Below are positions 23,271-34,277 of a DNA stretch of 64,000 nt, in pieces (positions within the stretch are counted from its first letter, which is position 1; every line of letters starts with the position of its first letter). Source of the stretch: Epiperipatus broadwayi (lineage: Eukaryota; Onychophora; Udeonychophora; Euonychophora; Peripatidae). The DNA lies in the NCBI GenBank assembly GCA_028023455.1, contig JAQFVV010006238.1, positions 3,294,572-3,358,571 of the forward strand. Reading direction: 5' to 3'. The notes beneath the pieces were generated by a model. That model saw only the letters and a list, made by a program, of their open reading frames with translations, was not told the origin of the DNA and made no database searches. Both the position numbers and the translations under genes were made by a program.

Positions 23271-25155
23271 ACAATCCAACGTATAATTACTGCTTAATAA
23301 ATTAAAAGCTAAAAATTAAAAGCTAAGATTAATGGAAATTAACAAACAATTGATTGACTTAATAATGATGTTAGAATGAATTTTAAAAAAACATGTAAAA
23401 ATATATATGTATCATACATAATACATGTAAGTTCGAAGCAAGTGGTGGCGAGAAAATTCTTTAAATTTCCCTGTAAAATATATATATAATCACAATATTA
23501 AAAATACTTCAAATTTTTAATCATATAAATAATAATCATAAACCGAGTTCTAAATATATTTATAGTTGAGATTCCTTTCATATATACACAATATTGTCAT
23601 ATTAATATAAAGGATTATTTTCAACTAATTTGAACTTGGAAAATATAGCCATATTTTATATTAATTATTAAAATATTCATTATAATAAGCACGCGTGGGG
23701 GGGGGTCTACCTAGTTTTAAATGTTATTAATAAACAATGGTTTTTATTGCTGTTAAAATACAACTCATAAAATATTACTTCATTTAAATAAACTAATATG
23801 ATCAAATTCCGTAATATTAAAATATGAAAAATCGAAATGGTATATTTAAAAAAGTATTACTATCAAATTCTCTTTAATTTTAAAATTAAAGGGCTTGCAT
23901 TATTAATTCAGTAATCATGATTAATTAGAAAATACAAAAATTAAGATTTTTGTAGATCGTACATAGATTATAAAAATCACTATTTATTTATTATAATAAC
24001 AAAAATGACAGTACAATAATGTAATTATAATTACGAAGCAAAGAAATATATTTTTCTTCCCTCAATAAAAATTACTACATATGAATGAAAATAACGTTTA
24101 CAATCATAAAAAGTCAAGTCTCGTATTTTTTATTAATCATACCTTAGGTCTCCGTTTATCCAGATTGCTTTTTCCTTTGATTTTCTTTTTCGAAGCTTTC
24201 TTCTCAATTTTTTTCCAATGGTGCACCTAAACGCCCTCTATTAACTCATTATTTCACTAAGATATGTTATATATTAGTCAAATTTTGAATTGCAATTATG
24301 ATAAAACAAGGTGCATGGAGAACCCTTTGTCAGTGGTGCATCATTAGTAATAAATCAGAAGAGATTCAAATTTTATTTACATTAAGATTTTACTTGCTTT
24401 TTTCGAAGTGCTCTTTACAGAGTTTAAAGGATGGTATCATGGTATATCATTGGACATGATGAGCTTCCATAGTATGTAGATAATATAGAGTCAGATCTAT
24501 TAAACTTATAAATTTTATGATCTGTTAAGGAGTATTTAAATAAGCTTTGGTGATCATGATTTACCAGCATCTGCGAATGACTTCTGGACTTAATTGGTAT
24601 ACTTTGTTTACCTTTAAACAGACACCACATATGTGAGCAGACATCAGATGATCAGGAAGTGTGTAAAGAATTGTGAATGGCACATGAGCTGGAGATCTTG
24701 CAAACTCTTCACCCTGCATTAGAGTGGAACTCTATATGGAATTTGACTACTTGAAAATTGGCAGGATTAAGTTGTAGATTATTTGAACATCATAAGATTA
24801 TTTCATAAAATTGTATTTATTGGCATATATTATGTATCATGCCCTGTTGAATAAATGAGTTCATAGTTCAATTATTATGAATTGTAGTTTAATATATATC
24901 CATTTCAAACCTACCAATGTATTAAAAAGATAAAAAACAAAGTAATCTTTAAGTAACCTACTGTATTTTAAATGCCACATCTCTTGTAGGGGAAAGATGA
25001 CACTCATCAAGTTTGCTATTTGTTTACTAGTGAGTTTGAGTAATGTTTTATTTTATCTTTGGTCAAGAAAACATTAAGTGTATATATTTGTAAATATTTT
25101 TATTATTTCAAAAATTTCTTTTTTTAATTAAAATAATTAAATATATTTGTTTCAG

Positions 25156-25195
25156 AGCTAATGTTCTTATGACAGAATTTTGTGAAGAAGCCAAG
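25156..25195 (+). CDS. AGK: AGK coding exon 2
   Basis: A 40-base exon. Its first A completes the Glu begun in exon 1, then it encodes ANVLMTEFCEEAK. The position and the EEAK end correspond to the RRAACQEAQ segment of vertebrate AGK that precedes the kinase fold. It is bounded by TTGTTTCAG and GTAAAT and ends in phase 0. It was found by frame continuity and family similarity, since it is too short to stand out alone. Confidence 0.85.
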
Positions 25196-26152
25196 GTAAA
25201 TTCATTTTTTTAATGAATTATAACATTTTTAATTGAATTTCTTATAAGTTTACAGTTTATTCTGTTAGAAAGAATTTATACACAGAAGCTAAAAGTAATA
25301 GCATAGATTTCACTTGAATTATGTCATGTGAGGTTTGGTGGTTTTTTAAAACTTGGAATATATTAAGGTAGGTTTAGAAATAGTACTGAGGACGGATGTG
25401 CGTATTTTTCACTTGCTACAGATTAGATTACCATTCAAGAGAAGAACTGAGCCAAAACTGAAATAAGTTTGGTAACTCACAAGTGGGTGTTGGAGGGAGG
25501 GGGGGGTTATTCCACCATCAATCTTTCAGAGCATTGTACATTTGTAATGAAAAAAAATATATATAAATACTGGTTTAAGTAAAAGTAATGGAAATGTGAA
25601 GATTTGCATTTAATAATTTCTATCTTTTATAAATCTTGAAATCACTTCCTTGTTTAATTATGAATGACTTAAATATTATGGGATATCTATACAAATAAGT
25701 AAATGAATGTCAAGATTAAATGCACAATGGGTTAATTTGAATGATTCTGCATGAACCAATTTACCCATTTCATGCTAAATGCATTGTAGCTTAATGAGTT
25801 GAAGGACAATATAATTATTATATAACTTAAGGTGTATAAGTGTTGACTCTCTTTTCCTGTTTGGATTAGTAGTATAATTATTTGAACTAACTATTTCCAC
25901 TGATGAAGAAGATGCAAATATCCACAGGTAATGAACTCAAATCTAAGTCATATAAATATTTACATGATTCCTTACATGTCGATTAGCAGTTTTATTAACA
26001 ATCTCTGTAGAATCATTTTCTACATGTAACATCTCTTAAGAATATGATTTCTCCCCTCTATAAAAGCTAAAGATCACATTAATATATATCCCAGTTCTTA
26101 ATGGGGGAGATAAAATTTATTTAAATTATGTACATTTCAATGACAATTAACA

Positions 26153-27489
26153 ATCACATGATTACCATCTCTTATACTAGCACATAATTGTTTATAAACA
26201 AGACAAAACTCTCCGTGCAGTAGTGCCACCCTGTGCCAACCAGAGTAATCAATGGATGCCAGAAGGCTTGTGCAAAAAATCCCTATCTAATGCCTACTCA
26301 TCCAATATCCCTAGACTAGCTTCTGGCTTGTGGCCTTTGTCAGTGAGGAGCTTAGGATCTGAGAGCACTGCACCTAGATCTTAGGATCTAACGCAACCCT
26401 CCCGCAACAACCTTTTATCTCTACTTAACTATAAAACTATGAGAATGAATTGGAAAATACAATATTTTCAATCTAATCTCAATAGCTTATATAGTCATAT
26501 GGGTCTGAACTCAGTTCAGCACTCATAGGTTTTGTTATTGTTGGCTCTTTAACAACCATAGCCACCACTATCCTATTAGTCAGGATTGATGTTAAACCAT
26601 TAAGCATCACATTACACTGGTTGGCACAGGGTGGCACTACTGTATGGAGAGTTTTGCCTTGTTTATAAATAATTAGGTGCTAGTATAAGAGATGGTGATC
26701 ATGTGATGTTTAATGGTTTAACACCAATCCTGCCTAATAGGATAGTGGTGGCTATGGCTGTTAAAGAGCCAAAGACCCCAAAATGTATGGGTGCTGAACT
26801 GAGTTCAGACCCAATGACTATATAAGCTATTGAGCTTAGATTGAAAATATTGTTTGTGTTTTCAATTTTATTCTCATAGTTTTATAGTTAAGTAGAGATA
26901 AAAGGTGGTTGTTGGAGGGTTGCATTAGATCCTAAGATAGTCTGGGGATATTGGATGAGTAGGCATTAGATAGGGATTTTATGCACAAGCCTTCTGGCAT
27001 CCCTTGATTACTCTGGTTGGCACAGGGTGGCACTACTGTATGGAGAGTTTTTTCAAATATTTATTAAACAAGTACAATGTTTACAGTGACAATTAGGTGT
27101 ACATGGTAAATTGAAAAGGAAAGCTAGAATTACAAACATAAAGAAGAATTACATGGTAATAAATCAATCTAAGATAGTATTATTCTGGGCAAGAGGTAAA
27201 CCTGAATACCTGGTCTACTGTTAGCACACAAATAGGCTAATTAAGCTCACCCAACTCGCCTAGACAAATTGCCTCACACTATCAAGAGTCACTTAGTCAA
27301 TTTAGAGTTTGGTCAGATCACCATTGGAAAAATCACTACAACTATGAAGGCTTAGATATTTATGCTAAATCTTATGAGTTCAGTTAAAAACTATCCATTT
27401 TGATAACTTAAGGATCTGAACTTTGATTATTAACAAAATCACTTTCAGCAATATCTTAGACAAGTATGGAGAGTTTTGCCTTGTTTATA
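26153..27489. mobile_element. Repeat family A, foldback copy with 11-bp target duplication
   Basis: A forward unit (26153 to about 26610) is followed by an inverted unit (about 26611-27489, interrupted by the insert at 27052-27463). The whole is flanked by GACAATTAACA at 26142-26152 and 27490-27500. The right end after the insert reads GCCTTGTTTATA, as in the 34 kb copy. The hammerhead of the forward unit (minus strand, about 26300-26375) has CTGACAA for CTGATGA and GAAG for GAAA, so it should be dead. The inverted unit lacks that part entirely. Confidence 0.75.
27052..27463 (-). mobile_element. 412-bp poly(A)-type retro-insert with 14-bp target duplication
   Basis: GTATGGAGAGTTTT occurs at 27038-27051 and again at 27464-27477; outside these copies the family A repeat continues normally, so the 412 bases between are an insertion. 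On the minus strand the insert ends in AATAAATATTTGAA running into A's of the duplication, which is the orientation of a reverse-transcribed RNA with a polyadenylation signal (27060-27065). It could be a SINE or a 5'-truncated mRNA copy. I do not recognise the source. Confidence 0.7.
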
Positions 27490-28807
27490 GACAATTAACA
27501 AGTAGAGAAAAAATAAATCTAATTAAATTCAACAAGATGAATATGAAATATAAAGTTTTTTTATTTGCTAAACTTTTTTTTTATTATTATTACTATTCAT
27601 AGTATGTTTTCATATTATTTTTACTAGTTTGAATATCGTTTATTTTCAGTTTATTGAATTTTTAACATGAATTTTTCACACACATATGTTTTCAAGGAAC
27701 TAACTGGTCCAAATCCATTACTAAGCTATTTCATAAGGATGTGCTTGTGTGAAGTAAATTACTAAATTTATGAATATTACCGTAATGATTCATTTTCTCG
27801 GAACACTTACAACATTAACTAAAAATTCTAAATCATAAGACACACCACAAAACTAAACCTTCATCAATTAGATCAACTTATAATTACTTGCATCATTCCA
27901 ATGCCTTTAAAGAATTAAAATTAGTCTCTTGACAAATATTATTAAGTCAAACTGTATCTTTTGATGTATTTGGAGATATAATTCAAGTATATATTTATGT
28001 GTGTTTGGTTTCTTGTGAATAAATTAGTTATAAATTGTTTTTCTATTATTACTATTGTTATTTTTTTTTGCTTTCTTAATTTGTAATTGTTTTTAGATGT
28101 AAAAAGCTTATTTTTTTTATAAGAAATGATGCATTATGTAGGGCAATAGGTGTACCATTTTGTTTTTGCAATCCATTCATTAGGGCAACTGTCAAATTTA
28201 CTATTTAAGTGATTACCATTGGGAGATGAGAGCTTTTTATAACATTAATCATCAGCAGTAATAGTTCACTTTACAAAATATAGATGGCACAATATAACAT
28301 TACATTAAGCTGCTGTTGAATCGGACTGTTCACTGACTTCAATTTAAGCTAAGTTGACTATTTTTTTATGCAATTAATCATCTGAAATCATCGATTTAAA
28401 TACTCTAATTGTGGTATGGAAGTGAGGAGTAAATTGTGATCGAGAGAGATAGTTTTTTTTTTAATTTGGAAAGATCAAAATTATTATAAAAAAAAAAAAG
28501 TTTCGATTGCCATTTTAAAGATATAGCTGTTTTAAAAAAAAAAAATCTTTTTGTTGAATATGTGTTAATGTAAGATTTCTATAACTAAGTTGTACATAAT
28601 ATTGCTACTAAAGTTTGTTTTTTTAATTTTAATTTAAGAACAGTTAGTTATTTTGAGGTAAAAGGTAACGTTTAGAAGCTTAAGTTACACGTGTGATCGA
28701 TCGTTTTTGAAAGTAAAAAATTTTCATCTTTCTATGCAAAAGGGTTTGAAGAGTAGGAGAGAAAGTATAAAGTTAAATATAGAATAGCAGCTTGGAAAAT
28801 AAGTAAT

Positions 28808-29800
28808 ATGGATTGCATTTGTATTTTACAATGCATATATAATCGTCAGAAAGGAATTAGACGTGCTGTAGTAGAATGTAATATATGTGATAAGCTTTTC
28901 CACTTGAAATGCTTAAATAAGACTAGGAAAGATGTAGCAGGTTTATGGTTATGTAGACAGTGTGTGAATGTGATAAAAGAGGTGAAAAAGTGGTTTCAAA
29001 GTGTAGATAGTGTGAAGAAAAAGTCAGGAGGAATGGAGCAAAATATAGTTGAGGAAGTCAGGAGAAATGGAACAAAACGTAGTTGAGGAAGACAGGATAG
29101 AGTGTGTTTGTAGTGGAGTGACAAGAGATATGGATGGAAAAATAGGTAGTGCATTGGAGATGGTTGGCCAAAAAATAAGTAAGATAGAGGAAGAGGTGAA
29201 GGATGTAGAAGAAAAATTAAAATCATTAGAGACGAAGTGTGAGCAGATAAAGGGATTACTGAGTAGGAATGATAAGGAAGAAGTAGATGAGGAAGTCCAG
29301 AAGGTGATAGAGAAGGTTGTGAATGAAGCAGAGAAAGTAGACTATGAGACAGTGTTGATAGGGGATTCATTAATAAGAGAATGTGGAGATCTAATTGCAA
29401 GGGAAAATAGAAACAGGTATGTAAGAGTATGTTTGCCGGGAGCTAAAATTAGGGATGTTACAGATAAAGTAAAGAAGCAAGGAAATAGAGATGTATATGT
29501 TATGGTAGGGACTAATAATTTATCAGAGTCATCAGAGAGAGTAATGGGTGAGTACACGGAACTGATTAGGAATTTGAGAATGGTTAAAGGAAGAATAGGT
29601 ATAGTTGGATTATTACCAAGATTTGATAAAAGGTATATGTTAGATAGGATGTGTTCTATAAATGAGAGATTGAAAGAATTGTGTGAGAGAAATGATGTTA
29701 CGTTTGTGGATGTGTGAGATTTTTTATTGGGAAGAGGGAGTTATTTGGTAAAGATGGGTTGCACTTAGGGAAACAAGGAAGTGAAGTTTTAGGGAGTCTG
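28808..29800 (+). pseudogene. LINE ORF1: PHD finger, coiled coil, SGNH esterase
   Basis: The first frame (28808-29086) has a Cys/His pattern of a PHD finger: C-x-C near residue 4, CNIC, FHLKC and CRQC. A 34-bp tandem duplication at about 29024-29092 shifts the frame. The second frame (to 29717) has an acidic/basic coiled coil (MVGQKISKIEEEVKDVEEKL) and then SGNH esterase blocks: VLIGDSLIREC (Ser), LPGAKIRDV (Gly) and MVGTNNLSE (Asn). A stop at 29717 and a shift precede the last block, FGKDGLHLGKQG, with the D-x-x-H pair. All four catalytic positions can therefore be seen, but not in one frame. Confidence 0.85.
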
Positions 29801-30042
29801 ATTTATAAAGAATATAGTTCGGGAAACTTGTAAAGGGGGGTGGGATTTTAAATTGTAGTGTTATTAAAAAGAAGAAGAATGGATGGGATGTAAGGATTAA
29901 ACAAAGGGCATTTGATTTAGATATAAATGTAGATGTGGAGAGGGAATGAGTCTGTAAAATTAACGGTAAGCAAGTTATTTATAAGCATAATGGAGAAGAA
30001 AGAATAAAAAAAATTTATAAAAGAGTAGTTAGGAAAGAAAAA

Positions 30043-30717
30043 ATTGGGTATTTGAATATTCAAGGTGGTAGGAGACCAGAAAAATGGCAGGAATTAAACA
30101 AAGCAATTGAAAATGAAGAGCTTGAGGTATTAGCAGTAGTGGAAACACATCTAAGAGAAGAAGAAGAACCTGTTTTGGAAAATTTGGTATGGCAGGGTAT
30201 AAATAGAAAAGATAAAGAAAAAAAGGGTGGAGGTATAGGTGTTATATCAAAAAAATATTTAAATACTGTTAAATGCCAAGAACATTTGTGGTTTGAAATA
30301 AGGTTGGGAAAACAAGAATGGATGGTGGCTATAGTTTATATAGCTACTGGAGATAGTCAAACTGTAATGGAATGGAATAATAGCATATATGAGTGCCTAG
30401 TTAATGATATAAAGAGTTTTAAAGAAAAGGGGAAGAGAATAATGGTTATAGGAGATATGAATGGGCATATTGAAGAAATTGATGATGTAGACAATAAGAA
30501 TGGACAGCTTTTGAAGAAATTTTGTCAGAGAGTAAATTTGAGCATTGGAAACTTATCTAATATTTATGAGGGACAGTATACATGGTCTAGGAATAATATA
30601 TCCCACACAATAGATTTTATATTGGTAGAGAAAGAAGGAATGAATAAAGTACGGAAAATTAAGGTATTTGATAATGAAGAGAGAGTATGTAATAGTGATC
30701 ATAATTTTGTTTGTAAT
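30043..30717 (+). pseudogene. LINE ORF2 endonuclease domain
   Basis: The translation GYLNIQGGRRPEKW to SDHNFV covers a whole apurinic-type endonuclease of the LINE kind. Visible catalytic and metal-site residues are N of LNIQG, E of VVETHL, the D and N of VIGDMNGH, D of HTIDFILV and the SDH box. It nicks the target DNA to prime reverse transcription. The frame is open for the domain and ends in a stop straight after SDHNFVCN. The downstream frame carrying the linker starts at 30668, so one shift separates it from the reverse transcriptase. Confidence 0.88.
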
Positions 30718-33398
30718 TGAAATGGTTAGTAATGTGATGGAAAATAGGAATAAAAGTAGAAACAATAGTGAAAGATGTGGATGGAGAGTGAATGATAAGA
30801 ATAAGTTAGAAGAGTATAAAATACAAGTTGAAGAAACCATGGAAGAGTTGATTGGAAATGAGTATGAGGACTGGTGTGATGAAATAGAAAAAGTGGCAAA
30901 TAGGGTTTTAGGTGAGAATATTCAGAAGAATAAAAGTAATAGAAAAATGAGAGTTAGTAAAAGTGTAAAAGAGAGGAAAAAAGCATGTAGAAAATATAAG
31001 TGTGCTATTAAGAACAAAGAAAGTGAAAAAGATATTAATGCTAAATGGGAAAAGTACTTAGAAAAGAAGAAGTTAGCTAAAACAGATAATTATAGAGAGA
31101 GAATGAAACTAAATAGTAAATTATTGGATGATATTAATAAAAGTGGAAGAGATGGGAGTAAAAAATTTTGGGAGTAAAAAATTTTGCAATTACATTAAAA
31201 GGAGAAATTTAGGGGAGAGAGAGATAGTATTACTGGATGAGGAGGGAATAGAGTGTAGCTCTAGAGAAGAATTTAGAGAGAATATTGAATAGTTATGTAA
31301 TGGATATAGAAAAGATGCTAAATGTGAAGGACAGTGGGATAGAAAATATGAAAGCATATAGTAATGGGAATATTACGTTTACAGAAAATGAACTGAATGA
31401 GGCAAGGAAGAAACTGAGAAGTGGTAAAGCAAGAGGATTAGATGGATGGGCAGCAGAGATGGTAATGAATTTGGGGCATAGGGCAAAAGTAAAGTTACTA
31501 TCATGTTTTAATAAGATGGCACAGAAGAGAGTTTTTCCGGGTAGTTGGAGTAATACAAAAGTAAGATTATTATTTAAAGGAAAAGGTAAGGATCATAGAA
31601 AGTTAAATAATTATAGACCAATAGCAGTAAGGTAAGGATCATAGAAAGTTAAATAATTATAGACCAATAGCAGTAACATCAGTTTTATATGAAAAATTTT
31701 CATATATGGTGGCTGGAAGAGTTGCAAAATGGATGGAAGAAAATAATGTAGTGGGGGAAATGCAAGGAGGTTTTAGGTCAGATAAGCTTATAGGAGATAG
31801 TTTATTTGTAGTTACACAACTTATAGATATGAGTGTAAATTCAGGTAGACAGTTATATATGAGTTTTATAGATATACAGAAGGCATATGATAGAATGAAT
31901 AGAAATAGATTATGGATAAGTTTAGCAAATCTGGGAATGGATGAAGCTTCAGTGGGTGTTATTAAAAAATTATATGAAAATAATTACTATACATATCAAT
32001 TGGATGATATAGAATCAGTTAAAGTTAAAAATGGGGTGGGACTGAGGCAAGGATGCCCTATGTCACCTATTTTGTTTGTGTTGTATTGGAGTGAAATGGA
32101 GAGAGCAATAGAAAGTCTAGGAAGAGGGATAGAGATACCGTTAACAGGTGGTAAGAGAGTATATACATTGTCAGTCTTTTTTTTGTGGATGATGTCTTTT
32201 TGTGTGCAGAAAGAAGAGAAGATATGGAAGTTATGCTGATGACATGTGCAAGGGTGGGTAAAGATATGGGGTTTAAATTTAGTGAAGAAAAATCAAATAT
32301 AATGATGGTGAATACTGGGGAAAGAGAAGACAAAGATTTCTTATTGGGGGATATAAAGTTAAGTGTGGTGAACAGGTATAGTTATTTGGAATCATCTTGA
32401 GTAATAAGAAAAATTGCTTGGATGAATGGGAGAAAAAATTGATAAATGAAGCAAGGAAAAGAAAGGGATTGATAAAGAAATTAACAGTGTTTTCATATAA
32501 TAAATATGATGTAGCTAGAATTTATGGAAGGAAATGGCAGTAGCAGGGTTAACATACGGCAATGATGCATTATGTGTTAGTAAAGGGGTATTAGATTGCT
32601 TAGAAAAAGTACAAAGGGAAGTAGGAAGACATGCATTAGATGCTGGGGTGTGGACAGCAAAAGAGGCAATTCAAGGAGAAATGGGATGGTCAAGTTTTTA
32701 TATGAGGGATGCAAAAAGCAAATTGAAAATGTTCGGTAGATTGCAGTTTATGGATAATAAAAGAATAGCCAAAATCGTATTTAATTGGGTTACAAGTAAA
32801 GGGCAGGCAACAAGATGGGTGAGAAAGGTAATGCGGTATGCAGAAGATTTGGATAAAGAAGTTATGTCAGTATACTTGTACAAAAGATGGGATGATTGTT
32901 GAGTGTTATAGTAGGAAGGAGTGGGATAGAAGAATAGATGCACTAATAAAGAATAGAGAATTGGAGAGATGGAGAACTAGTATGGAGAGTAAAACGAGTT
33001 TAAATATATATAGAAGTAAACGGAACATTGGGTGTGAGTTAATTTATGATAATAGTAAGGAAAGTAGTTTATTGTTTAAGGCTCGAACGGGATCTTTAGT
33101 AACAAGGGAATATACACGTAAATGGAAAAATATGGGTGATTTAGTCTGCAAGTTGTGTAAGGAAGGCATAGAAAATATTAGGCATTTGTTACTTCAATGT
33201 AAATGTTTGGAAGCAGAAAGGGTACAAATAATGAAGTTATGGAAGGTTAAATATGAACAAAGTGATTATACAGAAAGTGAGTTATTGGTTTTTATGCTAG
33301 GTTTGGGAAAAAATAAGGGGGATTTAGATATGAAGGTCATGGAGTTGACAAAGATTATGTTGTGGAAATGGAATGGAGCAGATTATGGGAAAACTTAG
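30718..33398 (+). pseudogene. LINE ORF2 linker, reverse transcriptase and C-terminal knuckle
   Basis: Basic linker frames to 31177 are followed by the reverse transcriptase: GKARGLDGWAAEMV and LLFKGKGKDHRKLNNYRPI (31285-31635), a duplicated 46-bp stretch that breaks the frame at 31635, then GGFRSDKLIGDSL, FIDIQKAYDRMNRNRL and GLRQGCPMSPILF (31706-32239). A shift in a T run at about 32175 breaks the catalytic box, which reads FVDDVFL in the other frame, where FADD is usual. Downstream frames carry GLTYGNDAL and LLFKARTGS, and finally CKLCKEGIENIRHLLLQC, a CCHC-type knuckle. The protein ends at 33398. Confidence 0.85.
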
Positions 33399-33778
33399 GG
33401 TGGACAATGGAAAAGGAAGGTAAAGTGGCTAACAGGTTTTTCTGGGCATAGCTGCTGAGAGATTCCTGACTCCGTTTAAGGAGAAGTCACAGTACATCAC
33501 ATCACAAGAGTTGTAATGTTGAAGTTACCTATATGTATGTGAGTGTATGTGTTTATAAATGTAGATTTTATTTCCGTCTTGAATAAAGTTTTACTTTTGC
33601 TAATTAGCAAACTTTCAACCTTTCATGATTGTTTTTATTTATTTATTTATTATCTTTTTTTAATCTTATGTGTATTAGTTCACTTTTCAGTAGTTGTTTA
33701 CAGCTTTTTGTCTTGTTTTGTTTTCTTATTTATTGTGTAGTTTTGTTAGTATTTAATTGTAACTTTTATTCATAATAG

Positions 33779-33858
33779 AAATTTGGTGAAGAACCCATTT
33801 CCAGTCTTCAGAAAATTCGTCATGTGACAGTTCTTTTAAATCCTGCTGCCAAAGATGG
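33779..33858 (+). CDS. AGK: AGK coding exon 3
   Basis: An 80-base exon encoding KFGEEPISSLQKIRHVTVLL then NPAAKD and two bases of Gly. It corresponds to vertebrate AGK QVFGNQLIPP...KKATVFLNPAAC and contains the first strand and NPAA turn that open the diacylglycerol-kinase catalytic fold, where nucleotide binding begins. The donor is GTAAGT. It follows the LINE by about 270 bases. The phase (0 in, 2 out) fits the neighbouring exons. Confidence 0.93.
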
Positions 33859-34008
33859 GTAAGTCTCAATTCTTAAATGTCGGGATTTTTTTCATGCAAA
33901 TTTACTCTTTAGAAAATAATATTGCAGCATTACCAAAAAAATTAAAACACTATTACAGTTATCATATACAAACTGCACAAAAGAAACTAATCAGTGAACA
34001 GATTCTTA

Positions 34009-34277
34009 ACATCACATGATCACCATCTCTTATACTAGCACATAATTGTTTATAAACAAGGCAAAACTCTCCATACAGTAGTGCCAACCATATCTAGGTG
34101 CAGTGCTCTCAGATCCAAAGCTCCTCACTGATGAAGGCTACAAGCCAGAAATTAGTTTGGGGATATTGGATGAGTAGGCATTAGATAGGGATTTTATGCA
34201 CAAGCCTTCTGGCATCCATTGATTATTCTGGTTGGCACAGGGTGGCACTATTGTATGGAGAGTTTTACTTGTTTATA
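34009..34277. mobile_element. Repeat family A, short copy with 12-bp target duplication
   Basis: The 269-bp element runs from ACATCACATGATC to CTTGTTTATA and is flanked by AACAGATTCTTA at 33997-34008 and 34278-34289. The left 80 bp and the right end are inverted relatives. The middle is one unit deleted down to the hammerhead and its 3' side. Target duplications of 11 and 12 bp in two copies of the family argue for retrotransposition over a DDE transposase, which makes duplications of fixed length. Confidence 0.75.
34108..34174 (+). ncRNA. Hammerhead ribozyme, family A, sense in AGK intron 3
   Basis: The core reads CTGATGA (34128-34134), a GGC / GCC helix II, GAAA (34148-34151) and GTT as the cleavage triplet, which is allowed (NUH). 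Stem I pairs TCCTCA with TGGGGA (six pairs, one G-U). Beyond an internal loop, ATCC pairs with GGAT and CTC with GAG. The first pair of stem II is an A-A mismatch, which may slow it. It lies in the same direction as AGK, about 250 bases after the exon 3 donor, so it would be present in the pre-mRNA. Confidence 0.6.

Larger units (their letters stand above)
17189..25155 (+). other. AGK intron 1 (8.0 kb)
   Basis: It holds an antisense LINE (about 17958-22015), a 0.1 kb deleted copy of repeat family A (22016-22115) and a tRNA-like foldback repeat (about 23020-23270). The rest is AT-rich, with a run of 10 G near 23697. Splice signals are GTATGT at the donor and TTGTTTCAG at the acceptor. Confidence 0.85.
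28740..33505 (+). mobile_element. Near full-length LINE, sense within AGK intron 2
   Basis: The element encodes, in order, a PHD-like zinc finger, a coiled coil, an SGNH esterase domain, an apurinic-type endonuclease, a reverse transcriptase and a C-terminal CCHC-like knuckle. The 3' end is about 85 bp of untranslated sequence ending in ACATCACATCAC at about 33505, with short CATCA repeats in place of poly(A). The domain set resembles the CR1/L2 group of LINEs, some of which carry an ORF1 esterase; assignment to a clade is inferred. A few frameshifts and stops make it inactive, yet it is far better preserved than the intron 1 copy. The 5' end is uncertain. Confidence 0.85.
25196..33778 (+). 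other. AGK intron 2 (8.6 kb)
   Basis: It holds the family A foldback (26153-27489) with a nested 412-bp insert, and a nearly full-length LINE in the sense direction (about 28740-33505). A short G-rich stretch lies at 25488-25507. The remainder is AT-rich and featureless. The acceptor CATAATAG has a poor pyrimidine tract. Confidence 0.85.

Noticed and set aside
24150-24255. Minus-strand basic stretch (KKLRRKLRKRKSKEK...) with splice-like borders
   Set aside because: Short, low complexity, readable in two frames and with no recognised family; not enough to call an exon.
25488-25507. G-rich run as a G-quadruplex
   Set aside because: There are not four separate G tracts with short loops; only one or two long runs.
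25900-25935. CTGATGA in intron 2 as a further hammerhead
   Set aside because: The following bases form no stem II and no GAAA box is in place.
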